Assembly: GCA_944383375.1 (NCBI GenBank) | Contig: CALWPG010000001.1 | Location: 80,569-144,568 of the forward strand | DNA: 64,000 bases | From: an uncultured Clostridia bacterium | Lineage (GTDB): Bacteria > Bacillota > Clostridia > Christensenellales > UBA1242 | Direction of reading: 5' to 3' | Part shown: piece after piece, positions 8,957 through 18,575 of the stretch | Numbering within the stretch: the stretch's first letter is position 1 | Layout of the letters: every line of letters starts with the position of its first letter | Program-made: the position numbers and the translations under genes | The notes under the pieces: model-generated | Told to the model about the DNA's origin: nothing | What the model saw: only the letters and a program-made list of their open reading frames with translations | Database searches by the model: none

Positions 8957-9515
8957 AAGAAAATGTTGGCAGCATGCTATTTAGTATTTCAACATGTTCT
9001 TCTTCATTTTCCCTTATATGCCTTATGATATCAATAACAGCTTGATTTCTAAGTCTAGAGATGATGTCATCGTATTGTTTTATTGCACATCTCTCTCCAC
9101 AAAGCGACGCTTCAATAATTCTCCTTGGATTTTGCACATAATCTATAAATCTTGTTGTAAAATAACCATCTCTATTTGGTGGATATGCCGTGTAAATTGG
9201 ATTAACTCCAAGGCGAATCAATGTTTGACCCAACAAATTTAAATGATGCATTTCTTGCTCAGCTATTTGCATCAGTTGTCTAGACTGATTTGTATAACCT
9301 AAATTATCCAAAATTATAGCATAATAAGCATATTGTAAAATAGCACCAAGTTCACTATTTCTGCTAGCATAAGCTGGTGCAATAATTCTCGCACTTTGCA
9401 AATCTTCAGAAAGTGCAGATAAATCATAGTTGTATGTATTTGGTGTAATTATTTCTGCATTATCGTTATTTATCTCGTCTACGTTGTTTTGGGTGTCATT
9501 TCTAGTATCTTCCAT
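8955..9515 (-). CDS. Ferritin-like di-iron domain protein
   Basis: A 186-residue helical protein with the metal-ligand pattern of the ferritin-like superfamily: Glu in NSELGAILQY, the EQEMHH motif, Glu in EASLCGE and the EEEH motif near the C-terminus, spaced as in a four-helix bundle. The first 35 residues are polar and acidic, rich in Asn and Asp, and look disordered. Related Clostridia proteins occur as rubrerythrin-type peroxide scavengers and as spore-coat catalases (CotJC type); the sequence does not separate these. Its ribosome site (AAAGGAG) lies in the 3' arm of a hairpin that also ends ychF transcription. Confidence 0.75.
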   Translation of the reverse strand: MEDTRNDTQNNVDEINNDNAEIITPNTYNYDLSALSEDLQSARIIAPAYASRNSELGAILQYAYYAIILDNLGYTNQSRQLMQIAEQEMHHLNLLGQTLIRLGVNPIYTAYPPNRDGYFTTRFIDYVQNPRRIIEASLCGERCAIKQYDDIISRLRNQAVIDIIRHIRENEEEHVEILNSMLPTFS

Positions 9516-9564
9516 AAAAAAACAACTCCTTTGTACTAAGATATATTCAAAAGAGTTGTTTTTT
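9516..9564 (-). terminator. Hairpin ending ychF and overlapping the ferritin-like ribosome site
   Basis: AACAACTC and GAGTTGTT (9521-9528 and 9553-9560), extended by A/T pairs, form a stem with a T-run on the minus strand, right after the ychF stop. The 3' arm holds the GGAG of the next gene. Confidence 0.6.
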
Positions 9565-9571
9565 GTTACTA

Positions 9572-10663
9572 TTAAACATTAAATCTAAAGAGCATTACAT
9601 CACCGTCTTGAACTACATAATCTTTACCCTCTATTCGTACCTTACCTTTCTCTTTGGCAGCATTGTAACTTCCACATTCCACGAGATCCTCATATTTTAC
9701 AACCTCCGCCTTGATGAAGCCCTTTTCAAAATCTGTATGAATTTTTCCTGCTGCCTGTGGAGCCTTTGTCCCCTTTTTTATCGTCCATGCGCGACATTCT
9801 GTCTCACCTGCTGTAAGATAACTCATAAGTCCAAGTAAGTCATAACTTGCTTTGACTAATTGATCAAGTCCACTCTGTTCAATGCCAAGTTCCTGTTTAA
9901 AAAGTTCTCTATCTTCAACATTTAGCTTAGTTAATTCTTCCTCAATTTTTGCACACAAAGCTATTGTTTTTGCATTTTCACTTTCTGCATATTTACGGAC
10001 TGCATCTACATAGCTATTGCTTTTTCCAATATCATTTTCACCTATGTTAGCACAATATATGACTGGCTTTGTGGTTAGTAAAAAGAATGAATTTATAATC
10101 TTTTGCTCATCTTCATCATTTGCGATAACCGTCCTAGCATTCTTGCCCTCTTCCAATGCTTGTTTTATTCGCTTAAGAATATCTAACTCTTTTTCTGATT
10201 GTTTCTCGCCAACTCTTGCTAATTTGTATAACTTGTCATATCTTTTGTTCACAGTCTCTAAATCTGCCAAAATAAGCTCTAAATTAATAATCTCAATATC
10301 TCTGACTGGATCAACAGAGCTGTTAACATTGATTATGTTTGAATCATCAAAACATCTTACAACATGACAAATTGCATCAACTTCACGAATGTGGCTTAAA
10401 AATTTGTTGCCAAGCCCCTCACCCTTGCTTGCTCCTTTTACAAGTCCTGCTATATCAACAAACTCTATTGATGCGTAAGTTATTTTTTTTGTGTTATACA
10501 TTTTACCAAGCACGTCAAGCCTTTCATCTTTGACATCAACAACGCCCACATTTGGCTCAATTGTGCAAAATGGATAATTAGCACTTTCTGCACCGGCTTC
10601 GGTTATTGCATTAAAAAGTGTGCTCTTACCTACATTAGGTAGGCCAACTACTCCTATTTTCAT
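9572..10663 (-). CDS. ychF: Ribosome-binding ATPase YchF
   Basis: An Obg-family P-loop protein, 363 residues from the ATG at 10663, which has AAGGAA at the right distance; the frame is open further upstream to 10699 but that start has no site. The G1 motif GLPNVGKST lies near residues 7-15. The G4 position reads NIGE rather than NKxD, the feature that makes YchF prefer ATP. A coiled-coil insert and a C-terminal TGS domain (about 280-363) complete the normal length. YchF binds ribosomes and is linked to stress responses. It follows cysS by 11 bp. Confidence 0.96.
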   Translation of the reverse strand: MKIGVVGLPNVGKSTLFNAITEAGAESANYPFCTIEPNVGVVDVKDERLDVLGKMYNTKKITYASIEFVDIAGLVKGASKGEGLGNKFLSHIREVDAICHVVRCFDDSNIINVNSSVDPVRDIEIINLELILADLETVNKRYDKLYKLARVGEKQSEKELDILKRIKQALEEGKNARTVIANDEDEQKIINSFFLLTTKPVIYCANIGENDIGKSNSYVDAVRKYAESENAKTIALCAKIEEELTKLNVEDRELFKQELGIEQSGLDQLVKASYDLLGLMSYLTAGETECRAWTIKKGTKAPQAAGKIHTDFEKGFIKAEVVKYEDLVECGSYNAAKEKGKVRIEGKDYVVQDGDVMLFRFNV

Positions 10664-10674
10664 ATTTTTTCCTT

Positions 10675-12069
10675 TTAATATAATTGTTTTATGTCCCAAG
10701 TCGTTTGAGTTTTTGTGTCTTTTAAAATAATACCTTTGTCTAGAAGTTTATTTCTAATATCATCTGCTAAGACATAATTTTTTTGCAATTTTGCGTTCTG
10801 TCTGCAGGATATTGCTTGTTCAATTTCAATGGAATTAATTCCCAAAATTTTGAGATATTTTTGCTTGATGTTTTGTATAAATTGACTTGGAGACTGTTTA
10901 AAAATTCCCAAAACATTTTGTATGAATGGCAAACATGAAGCAATTATGGAGGCATTTTGCGAATTTTTTGCTTTGGAAAAGTTTGAACATGTAACAAATA
11001 AATCTGCTATGACTTTTGAACTATTAAAATCATCATCCATGTTTTCAAAAAATTTGTTGACTAAATCCATATTTTCGCTGATTTCAAATTGTGAGATGTC
11101 TTGAAGCATGTTGTAAAAATAATATAAATTTTTTTCAGCCAAAGCCAAAGCATCATCTCCCAGATCTTGTGTTGAAGTGTAGTGGTTTGTCAGTATGGCA
11201 AGTCTAATTACTTCACTATCATAAGTTTTTAAAACATCATCAACAAGCATGAAGTTGCCAAGACTCTTGCTCATCTTTTGTCCATTTATTGTAATCAATC
11301 CATTATGAAGCCAGTATTTTGCTAAATCACAATCATTTGCACAATAACTTTGAGCAATTTCATTTTCATGATGAGGAAAAATTAAATCTTTTCCACCACC
11401 ATGAATGTCAATTTGATCTCCTAAATAAGTTTTTATCATGGTGGAACATTCAATGTGCCAACCTGGTCTTCCAATGCCCCAAGGAGAAGAAAATCCAAAA
11501 TCATCACCTGCAGAGTGCTTCCAAAGCGCAAAATCAAGTGTGTCTCGTTTATTATCTGCACTTTCAATTCTGACAGAATCAATAAGTTCATCTATTTTTC
11601 TATTGGAAAGCATACCATAACCATGGAATTTCTTCACATCAAAATACACATCCCCATCGCCGGTTTCATATGCAAAGCCTTTTTTAATTAAATTTTCAAT
11701 AAATTCAATGATTTGTGGAATGGTTTTGGTAACTCTTGGCCTATAATCTGGTTCAGATACACCAAGATTTTTCCATGTTGTATTTATCTTTTCTATTCGC
11801 TCATCAGCTAGTTCAACGGGTGAGATACCCATTTGCTTTGCTTGAAGGACTAATTTATCATCAACATCGGTGTAATTTGAAGCATATTTTACATTGTAGC
11901 CTTTGAGTTTTAGGTATTTATATATCATATCAAATGTGATTGCTTGCCTTGCATGACCTAGATGTGCAAGTCCATTTATTGTCATACCGCATACATACAT
12001 TTTTACTTCGTTGGAATTAATGGGTATAAATTCTTCTTTTTTTCTATGCAAAACATTATAGACTTTCAT
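10675..12069 (-). CDS. cysS: Cysteine--tRNA ligase
   Basis: A 464-residue class I aminoacyl-tRNA synthetase. It has the HIGH-type motif HLGHAR, the KMSKS motif, and the zinc ligands that select cysteine (Cys27 in YVCGMT, Cys in HIECST, His/Glu in HHENE). The C-terminal part is the helical anticodon-binding domain. It charges tRNA-Cys in the cytoplasm. Gaps to the membrane protein before it (1 bp) and ychF after it (11 bp) suggest a single transcript. Confidence 0.97.
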   Translation of the reverse strand: MKVYNVLHRKKEEFIPINSNEVKMYVCGMTINGLAHLGHARQAITFDMIYKYLKLKGYNVKYASNYTDVDDKLVLQAKQMGISPVELADERIEKINTTWKNLGVSEPDYRPRVTKTIPQIIEFIENLIKKGFAYETGDGDVYFDVKKFHGYGMLSNRKIDELIDSVRIESADNKRDTLDFALWKHSAGDDFGFSSPWGIGRPGWHIECSTMIKTYLGDQIDIHGGGKDLIFPHHENEIAQSYCANDCDLAKYWLHNGLITINGQKMSKSLGNFMLVDDVLKTYDSEVIRLAILTNHYTSTQDLGDDALALAEKNLYYFYNMLQDISQFEISENMDLVNKFFENMDDDFNSSKVIADLFVTCSNFSKAKNSQNASIIASCLPFIQNVLGIFKQSPSQFIQNIKQKYLKILGINSIEIEQAISCRQNAKLQKNYVLADDIRNKLLDKGIILKDTKTQTTWDIKQLY

Positions 12070-12070
12070 A

Positions 12071-12712
12071 TTATTCCTCTATTTGAGATATTTTTTGTTT
12101 TTTAATTCTTGTAACTTTAAATTGTAATGCAAAGTTTTTATCTTTATATGTCAAAATGGCACAACAAAGTGCAGCCACAATTGCTCCAACAACTCCAGCT
12201 ATCATATCAAACATTGTATCAAAAAGTGCGCTTTGTCCGACAAGTTCACCTGCGTGCTGCATATCCATATCAAATATTATATCTGCAATGAATTCATATA
12301 TTTCCCAAAGGCCAGCAAAAGCAGTTGAGAATGCAAATACAAATATAAAGACATACATGACCGAACCAGAACTTTTTTTACCCAAGTGATTGACAAAAAA
12401 CATGCCCAAAAAGCCTAACAGAAGACCACTTGCAAAATGCACCACAAGATCCCACCACCATACAATGTTGTATAGGTTTACAAATGTGCCAAGGTATATG
12501 CTTAAGAATAAAAATATATAAAATAAACTTGTGGCAGACAATGGAAATTGAATTTTAAATATCCACCTAAGAAGATAAGGAATGAACAAAATAAATATTG
12601 CCAATATCCTTTGCAAAAGTGGCATATAAGATGTGGTTACATTTTCCACAATGTCAACTATACAAAAAACAGTTGATATTATAAAAGCAACTAAAACTCC
12701 TACAAAAAGCAT
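12071..12712 (-). CDS. DUF2238/YjdF-like integral membrane protein
   Basis: A 213-residue protein with about six transmembrane helices. Conserved-looking blocks WWWDLVVHFASGLLLGFLG (about 85-103), GLWEIYEF and DTMFDMIAGVVGA match the histidine/aspartate pattern of the DUF2238 (YjdF) family, whose function is unknown. The ATG at 12712 has no convincing Shine-Dalgarno site. One base separates it from cysS, so it probably opens that transcript. The family call is moderately sure. Confidence 0.72.
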   Translation of the reverse strand: MLFVGVLVAFIISTVFCIVDIVENVTTSYMPLLQRILAIFILFIPYLLRWIFKIQFPLSATSLFYIFLFLSIYLGTFVNLYNIVWWWDLVVHFASGLLLGFLGMFFVNHLGKKSSGSVMYVFIFVFAFSTAFAGLWEIYEFIADIIFDMDMQHAGELVGQSALFDTMFDMIAGVVGAIVAALCCAILTYKDKNFALQFKVTRIKKQKISQIEE

Positions 12713-12825
12713 AATGTTCAGTGCATTAAAAGCATCAAAATTTCTTTATTGTTGACTACGCTCTACAAAACTTTTCATACCAAATAATTATTACACAAGA
12801 GATTAAATAAATCAACCATTTAAAC

Positions 12826-12855
12826 ATAAAAAAACTCACCTTTAGTGGCGAGTTT
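12826..12855 (-). terminator. Intrinsic terminator after the 127-residue membrane protein gene
   Basis: On the minus strand AACTCGCC / GGTGAGTT with a 6-base loop and a T7 run; the stem has one G-T pair. Confidence 0.85.
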
Positions 12856-12858
12856 AAA

Positions 12859-13242
12859 TTACATAGACAATTCATCATTTTTGTTTGAAACATCTTTTTG
12901 TTGTGAGTCCATATTGAAATTATTTTGAGCTTCGTGAAATTGCATACTGTTGTGTTGTTGAGTTTGTTTTTCTTGTTTTGGGTTGTATTTTTCTACTTGA
13001 ACTTGTTTTTCAATAAACATTTCTTTTGAAACATCTTCTGCTTTCTTGTCAAGTACAACTCCTCCGACAATGCTTCCAACTCCACATGCTACGCAACCGA
13101 TAACTGCGAAGATTGCACCAATACCGCTTAACAGGAAACTTGAACAGATAAGCGCAGTAGAAACTATTAATCCCGAATACTTTACCACATTTGCCCAAAT
13201 ATTAAACATTTTTTGTTTCTTTTTTAATTCTCTTTTTGTCAT
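12859..13242 (-). CDS. Small membrane protein, unknown function
   Basis: A 127-residue protein. A basic N-terminus (KRELKKKQK) is followed by two hydrophobic helices (about 18-40 and 42-62) rich in Gly, Ser and Ala. The C-terminal half (about 65-127) is polar, Gln/Asn-rich and probably disordered. AAGGAGA precedes the ATG. It has its own promoter and terminator, so it is a single-gene unit. I do not recognise a family. Confidence 0.8.
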   Translation of the reverse strand: MTKRELKKKQKMFNIWANVVKYSGLIVSTALICSSFLLSGIGAIFAVIGCVACGVGSIVGGVVLDKKAEDVSKEMFIEKQVQVEKYNPKQEKQTQQHNSMQFHEAQNNFNMDSQQKDVSNKNDELSM

Positions 13243-13261
13243 AAAATCTCCTTGCCGAAAT

Positions 13262-13289
13262 AGTATATCATAAACAATTAGAATGTCAA
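13262..13289 (-). promoter_or_regulatory. Vegetative promoter for the small membrane protein
   Basis: Minus strand TTGACA (13284-13289), 16-bp spacer, TATACT (13262-13267) with TGA extended -10. It lies about 20 bp before the start codon and directly after the tex stop. Confidence 0.75.
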
Positions 13290-13292
13290 GAT

Positions 13293-15446
13293 CTACTTTT
13301 CAACATCTTTCATGGTTAGTGAAATCCTTTTCTTTTCAACATCAACCCCTATGACCTTGACCGTCACAACATCGCCTACTTTTAAAACTTCACTAGGGTG
13401 TTTGATATATCTGTCGCAAATTTGTGAAATATGCACAAGCCCATCTTGGTGCACCCCAATATCGACAAAAGCACCAAAATCTATGACATTTCTGACAGTC
13501 CCGGTGAGTACCATGCCCTCTTTTAGATCTTCTAGCGACAAAAGATCACTTCTAAGCACTGGTTTTGGCATGCTTTCGCGGATATCTCTTCCAGGACGCA
13601 AAAGTTCTGTGACTATATCATTTAATGTCGGAATACCAACATTGCAAAGTTTTGCTACTTTTTCCTCTCCCTCATTTTTAATCAAACTTGGCAAAATAGC
13701 TAAATTGCCATTTTTTACATCTTCGCTATCAAGGTTAAAATGGTCTAAAAGTATTTTTACAGCGCCATAACTTTCTGGATGAACAGCGGTATTATCCAAA
13801 ACATTGTCGCCGTCAGTTATGCGCAAGAAACCCGCACATTGCTCATAGGCTTTTTGTCCTAAACCCGATACTTTTAAAAGTTGCTCTCTATTTGAGTAAT
13901 GTTTAATATCTTTACGATACGCAACAATGTTTTTGGCTGTTTTGGTGTTTAAACCTGAAACAAACTCTAAAAGTCTAACTGATGCCGTATTTAAATCCAC
14001 ACCAACACTATTTACACAATCTTCAACAACTCCGGTGAGAACCTCTGTAAGCCTTGCCTGTGGCATGTCGTGTTGATATTGACCCACACCTATGGATTTA
14101 ACATCAATTTTTATCAGTTCACTTAGTGGATCCTGAAGTCTTCTTGCAATACTTACTGCACTGCGTAAATTTACATCAAAATCTGGGAACTCTTGAGCGC
14201 CAAGTTTAGATGCACTATAAACTGAAGCACCTGCTTCATTAACCATAGCATAGGAAACTTGACGTGGTATATGTTTTAAAAGTTCCACAACAAATATTTC
14301 ACTCTCCTTGCTTGCAGTGCCGTTTCCAATGGCTATGATATCGACTTTATGTTTTAAAATAAGTTTTGAAAGAATTTCCATACTTTCTTCAGTCTTTGAC
14401 TGTGGAGGTGTTGGATATACGACTGCAGTGTCTAAAACGTCGCCCTTTTGGTCAATTATGGCAATTTTACAACCCATTCTGTATCCCGGATCAAAACCCA
14501 TTATGACATTATTCTTTAAAGGTGCTTGCAAAAGTAGTGGGCGAAGATTGACATCAAACATCTTGATGGCCTGTTCATTTGCTTTGTCCGTTAAAGCAGT
14601 TCTAAGTTCTCTTTCAAGTGATGGAAACAACAATCTTTGATAGCTATCGAGGATAGTGTTTTTAATTAATTCATTGGTAAAATCGTTATCTTTTAGATAC
14701 ACTTTTTCTATATCTTTGATTGCTAACTTTTCATCTAAAATTATATTTACTTTCAAGCAATCTTCTTTTTCACCACGGTTTATGGCTAAAATTCTATGAC
14801 TTGGTATCTTGCACACCTGTTCTGCGTAATCTGCATACATTTCATAAGTCTTATTTTTTTCATTCTCAAGAAGTTGTGTTTTTATGCTCGCTTGAACTTG
14901 TAAAAGCTCACGCAATGTTTTTCTAAGTTCACTGTCATCACTTATAATTTCAGCTACGATATCCAAAGCGCCGTTTATTGCTTCTTCTGTATTTTTAACA
15001 TCTTTGTCTGGATCAACATACTCTTCGGCAATAATTTTTGGCTCGCATGTTAAATTTTGAGCGAGCAATATGTCGGCTAAAGGTTGCAAACCTTTGCTTA
15101 TCGCCACCGACGCACGGGTTTTTCTTTTTGGCTTGTATGGTCTGTAAATATCCTCAACTTCTGTCAAAGTTTTGGCTTGGCTAAGTTTTTGCTCTAATTC
15201 ATCAGACCATTTTTCTTGTTCTTTTATGCTATTTTCCACTTCTTGCTTGCGTTTTTCTAAGTTACGCAAATAATTTAGCCTGTCGTTCATCTCTCTTAAA
15301 ATTTGGTCATCCAAACTTCCAGTAAGCTCTTTTCTGTACCTTGCAATAAAAGGAATAGTGTCGCCGTCATCTAACATTTTGACGATATTATCCACTCTGT
15401 CTAGTCTAACATCAAATTCTTTTGATAGTGTTTCATTTATATTCAT
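13293..15446 (-). CDS. tex: Tex family transcription accessory / RNA-binding protein
   Basis: A 717-residue protein, the normal Tex length. In order: an N-terminal helical region, a YqgF-like RNase H fold domain beginning near GFDPGYRMG (about 315-450), a helix-hairpin-helix block (about 485-560, with LLKVSGLGQKAYEQCAGFL-like segments), and a C-terminal S1 domain (about 645-713; GTVRNVIDFGAFVDIG). Tex acts on RNA/transcription complexes in the cytoplasm. The ATG at 15446 lies inside the last codons of the upstream deaminase gene (14-bp overlap), and its GAGAGG site is also there, so the two are coupled. Confidence 0.95.
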   Translation of the reverse strand: MNINETLSKEFDVRLDRVDNIVKMLDDGDTIPFIARYRKELTGSLDDQILREMNDRLNYLRNLEKRKQEVENSIKEQEKWSDELEQKLSQAKTLTEVEDIYRPYKPKRKTRASVAISKGLQPLADILLAQNLTCEPKIIAEEYVDPDKDVKNTEEAINGALDIVAEIISDDSELRKTLRELLQVQASIKTQLLENEKNKTYEMYADYAEQVCKIPSHRILAINRGEKEDCLKVNIILDEKLAIKDIEKVYLKDNDFTNELIKNTILDSYQRLLFPSLERELRTALTDKANEQAIKMFDVNLRPLLLQAPLKNNVIMGFDPGYRMGCKIAIIDQKGDVLDTAVVYPTPPQSKTEESMEILSKLILKHKVDIIAIGNGTASKESEIFVVELLKHIPRQVSYAMVNEAGASVYSASKLGAQEFPDFDVNLRSAVSIARRLQDPLSELIKIDVKSIGVGQYQHDMPQARLTEVLTGVVEDCVNSVGVDLNTASVRLLEFVSGLNTKTAKNIVAYRKDIKHYSNREQLLKVSGLGQKAYEQCAGFLRITDGDNVLDNTAVHPESYGAVKILLDHFNLDSEDVKNGNLAILPSLIKNEGEEKVAKLCNVGIPTLNDIVTELLRPGRDIRESMPKPVLRSDLLSLEDLKEGMVLTGTVRNVIDFGAFVDIGVHQDGLVHISQICDRYIKHPSEVLKVGDVVTVKVIGVDVEKKRISLTMKDVEK

Positions 15447-16704
15447 TTTTTAACCTCTCTTTGATTTCATTAACTTTCTTGTAAATTGTATCCACATCCT
15501 CACGAAGGAACTTGCCATCTCTGTATAATATTTCGCCGTTAACCATAGTCAAATATACATCTGAAGATTTTGCGCTGTACACAAGGTGTGAAAGTAAATT
15601 ATCGTTTGGCTGCATGTGTGGTTTTTGTGTGTCGATTAAAATTAAATCAGCTTTTTTACCCACTTTAACTTCGCCACAATCAAATCCTAGAGCTTTGGCA
15701 CCATTTATTATTGACATTTTCAAAACTTCTTTTGCTCTGACAACACTTGCATCAGATATATCCACTTTTGATAACGTAGCTACCAAAAACATCTCTTTAA
15801 ACATATCCAAACTGTTATTTGAAGCCGCACCGTCAGTACCTATTGATATATTTATATTTTTATTTTGCATAGCATAGACAGGAGCAATTCCACTTGCCAA
15901 TTTTACATTACTCGATGGACAGGTACATATATTTGCATCATAGTCAGATAGTATTTGCAAATCATCTTTGTCCATATGCACACAGTGGTAACATAGAGTT
16001 TGTCTGTCAAAAAAGCCCAAACTTTCAAGATACTGAGGTGGTGTCAACCCACCATTATTCACCGTGCAATTCCCAACCTCTTCAAGTGTTTCGCATAGGT
16101 GTATGCTCATGGGTAAGTTGTATTTTGCAGCAAAATCCACACATTGTTCAATCTCAGAACTCGAGGTTGTGTAAATTGAATGAACATAGATACAAGGCTT
16201 AATCATCTCGCCGTCGCAAAGACTTAATTGCGACTTTAAAAAATCCACCAAATTCTCCACTTTGCGAGTTGACGGCCCAAAGCCCACTCTTGCCCTAAGC
16301 CCAGATTGTTTAAGTGCCTTGATTATACTTTCATTTTCAAAATAACACTCTTCTATACAGGTAATTCCAGAAGCCAAATACTCCAAAATGGCAAGTTTTT
16401 CGCCCCAAAAAATATCCTCAGCCGTCAATTTGTTTTCAAGTGGAATAATGTTATCAAAAAGCCAATTATTTAGTGGCATATCATCACAAGCACCACGAAG
16501 CAAAGTCATTGGAGAATGACAATGCGCATTCACAAATCCCGGCATTAAAATATTGTTGTGACAATCTATTATTTCGTCAAAAGACAACTTTGGAATAATT
16601 TCACCAACATAAATTATAGTATCCCCTTCAACGACAACATGACCCTGCAAAAAATTGCTTATCTCAGCATCTAAAATTTTTGCATTTTTAAATAAAATTC
16701 TCAT
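15433..16704 (-). CDS. mtaD: S-adenosylhomocysteine/methylthioadenosine deaminase-type amidohydrolase
   Basis: A 423-residue metal-dependent hydrolase. The HxH zinc ligands are His61 and His63 (NAHCHSP), further ligands are the His in MSIHLCET and the Asp in GTDGAASNN, and a small beta domain is formed by the N- and C-termini (ILLDAEI... / GKKADLILID). The GTDGAASNN-LDMFKEM block is characteristic of the MtaD/SAH deaminase group that deaminates the adenine moiety of SAH or MTA. Chlorohydrolase-like relatives with other substrates share the fold, so the substrate is inferred. It is divergent from dinB and overlaps tex. Confidence 0.85.
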   Translation of the reverse strand: MRILFKNAKILDAEISNFLQGHVVVEGDTIIYVGEIIPKLSFDEIIDCHNNILMPGFVNAHCHSPMTLLRGACDDMPLNNWLFDNIIPLENKLTAEDIFWGEKLAILEYLASGITCIEECYFENESIIKALKQSGLRARVGFGPSTRKVENLVDFLKSQLSLCDGEMIKPCIYVHSIYTTSSSEIEQCVDFAAKYNLPMSIHLCETLEEVGNCTVNNGGLTPPQYLESLGFFDRQTLCYHCVHMDKDDLQILSDYDANICTCPSSNVKLASGIAPVYAMQNKNINISIGTDGAASNNSLDMFKEMFLVATLSKVDISDASVVRAKEVLKMSIINGAKALGFDCGEVKVGKKADLILIDTQKPHMQPNDNLLSHLVYSAKSSDVYLTMVNGEILYRDGKFLREDVDTIYKKVNEIKERLKNEYK

Positions 16705-16763
16705 AAAAAGCCCTTAATTTTGTCATATTAAAATCAGTATAATTATATCAAAAGGAGGAGAAA

Positions 16764-17996
16764 ATGCAAAATAAAAAAATCATTCTTCATTGCGATGCCA
16801 ATAATTTTTATGCTTCCTGCGAATGTGCATTGAATCCTTCAATCAAAGACCAACCTGTTGCCGTGACCGGTGAAGTAAGTAAAAGAAATGGAATTGTACT
16901 TGCAAAAAACGAACTGGCAAAAAAATACGGTGTTAAAACTGGAGATGTGATTTTTGAGGCAAAAAGAAAATGTCCTGATCTTGTTTGCGTTCGACCACAC
17001 CATAAAGTTTATGAAAAATATTCAAGAAGAATAAGATCAATCTATGAAGAATATACCGACAAAGTGGAGCCTTTTGGAATTGATGAGTGTTGGCTTGATA
17101 TAACAGATACATTAAAATTTTTTGGATCTGCCATGGATGTGGCAAACACACTTAGAAAAAGAGTTAAAGAAGAATTGGGGTTGACAATTTCTGTAGGTAT
17201 CAGCTTTTCAAAAACTTTTGCAAAACTCGGTAGCGATATGAAAAAACCGGATGCTGTCACGGTTATTTCTTTTGATAACTTTAAATCTATGACCTATCAC
17301 CTTCCACTGAGCAGCATAATTGGTATTGGTAGAAAACTTGAGGCAAAATTAAACAGACTAAATATTTTTACCTTAGGTGACTTGGCAAAATATGACGAGA
17401 ATATAATAAAAAAAAAATTTGGCATTGTTGGTGAAAAATTACAAAAAAGTGTTCAAGGCATTGATGATGATGAGGTTCAAAGTGTCAACGACAGAAAAAT
17501 AGCAAAAAGTGTTGGAAATGGAACAACCACACTTGTGGATGTAAAAAACAAAAAGGAACTCAGAAGTGTTGTCATGTTTTTGTGTGATGAAATTGCAACA
17601 AGGCTTAGAGCCAAGCATCTCGCAGGCTCAACAATTTCTGTCAGCATTAGAAAAAACGACCTTTCTTGGAGCAGTAAAAGTCACACTATAGCCAAAAACA
17701 CCAATACATCTAAAGAAATATACCTTGCCGCTATGGATATTATTGACCAAATTTGGAAAGAAACCTGTCCACTTAGGAGCATAAGAATCAGTGTATCGAA
17801 CTTGGACAGTGACAACCTAACGCAAATGGATTTGTTTGACACTCAAAACAACAGAAATAAATTGGAAAATACCATAGACAAAATAAGACAAAAATATGGC
17901 TATGATAGTATTTCACCATTGATTACAAAAAACAGCAAACTTATAAACAAAGAGGCATTAAGAATTGAAGATGACGAAGATGACGATTTATTTTAA
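16764..17996 (+). CDS. dinB: DNA polymerase IV (Y family)
   Basis: A 410-residue translesion polymerase. The catalytic carboxylates are in LHCDANNFYA (N-terminus) and GIDECWLD (about residues 104-111); the palm, fingers, thumb (helix-hairpin-helix VIGIGRKLEAKLNRL) and little-finger domains follow in the usual order. GGAGGAG precedes the ATG, and a TATAAT box is at 16738-16743, with only a weak -35. I found no LexA-type operator. The 3' end overlaps the convergent transglycosylase gene by 9 bp. A beta-clamp motif (QMDLFD) is near residue 353. Confidence 0.95.
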   Translation: MQNKKIILHCDANNFYASCECALNPSIKDQPVAVTGEVSKRNGIVLAKNELAKKYGVKTGDVIFEAKRKCPDLVCVRPHHKVYEKYSRRIRSIYEEYTDKVEPFGIDECWLDITDTLKFFGSAMDVANTLRKRVKEELGLTISVGISFSKTFAKLGSDMKKPDAVTVISFDNFKSMTYHLPLSSIIGIGRKLEAKLNRLNIFTLGDLAKYDENIIKKKFGIVGEKLQKSVQGIDDDEVQSVNDRKIAKSVGNGTTTLVDVKNKKELRSVVMFLCDEIATRLRAKHLAGSTISVSIRKNDLSWSSKSHTIAKNTNTSKEIYLAAMDIIDQIWKETCPLRSIRISVSNLDSDNLTQMDLFDTQNNRNKLENTIDKIRQKYGYDSISPLITKNSKLINKEALRIEDDEDDDLF

Positions 17997-18530
17997 CTTT
18001 TTTGCATAGATGTCAAGCCCCTTCTCTACCTTTTCAACATACGTCTTGGTTTCTTGGTATGGAATGACATCAAGTGTTTTGCCATCACTTGAATAATCGC
18101 TGTTTTTTAGCCAGGTTCTTACAACGCCTTCCCCTGCATTGTAGGCACACAAGACAACTCGTGTATCTTCAAAAATATTTTCTAGGTATGATAGATAATA
18201 TGTCCCCAGCCTTATGTTGTACTCTGGAAGATATAACATATCTTGACTATATTCAATTCCCATTTTTTTTGCTAACCATTCCCCTGTGGATGGCAAGATT
18301 TGCATAAGTCCGATTGCACCTTTTGTTGAAACTGCGTTTGCATCAAAACTACTCTCTGCATTAATTAAACTTGCAACTAAATTGCTTTCCACTTCATACT
18401 GTGATGAATAGGATATGATTGTATCTTTATACTTAATTGGATAAAGAATATAACTTAAACATAAAAAAAGATATATGCCCACAATGGCAATAGTCACAAA
18501 AATAATTGATATGACTGCAGCTTTTTTCAT
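17988..18530 (-). CDS. Membrane-anchored soluble-lytic-transglycosylase-like protein
   Basis: A 180-residue protein with one N-terminal transmembrane anchor (about 4-30) and an SLT domain (about 35-165). The catalytic glutamate is Glu59 in NAESSFD, followed by the family motifs GAIGLMQI and the AYNAG segment (LCAYNAGEG). Such enzymes cleave peptidoglycan between MurNAc and GlcNAc with formation of anhydro-MurNAc. The domain matches small YjbJ/SleB-independent SLT proteins of Firmicutes. Upstream lies the long palindromic repeat region, in which I could not place a promoter. Confidence 0.9.
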   Translation of the reverse strand: MKKAAVISIIFVTIAIVGIYLFLCLSYILYPIKYKDTIISYSSQYEVESNLVASLINAESSFDANAVSTKGAIGLMQILPSTGEWLAKKMGIEYSQDMLYLPEYNIRLGTYYLSYLENIFEDTRVVLCAYNAGEGVVRTWLKNSDYSSDGKTLDVIPYQETKTYVEKVEKGLDIYAKKLK

Positions 18531-18575
18531 ATATGTATTTTATGAAAAAAGCAACTTTTTAATACAAATTAAATT

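Noticed and set aside
16705..16763. SOS (LexA) box before dinB
   Set aside because: No CGAAC-N4-GTTCG-like sequence; only a TATAAT box is visible.
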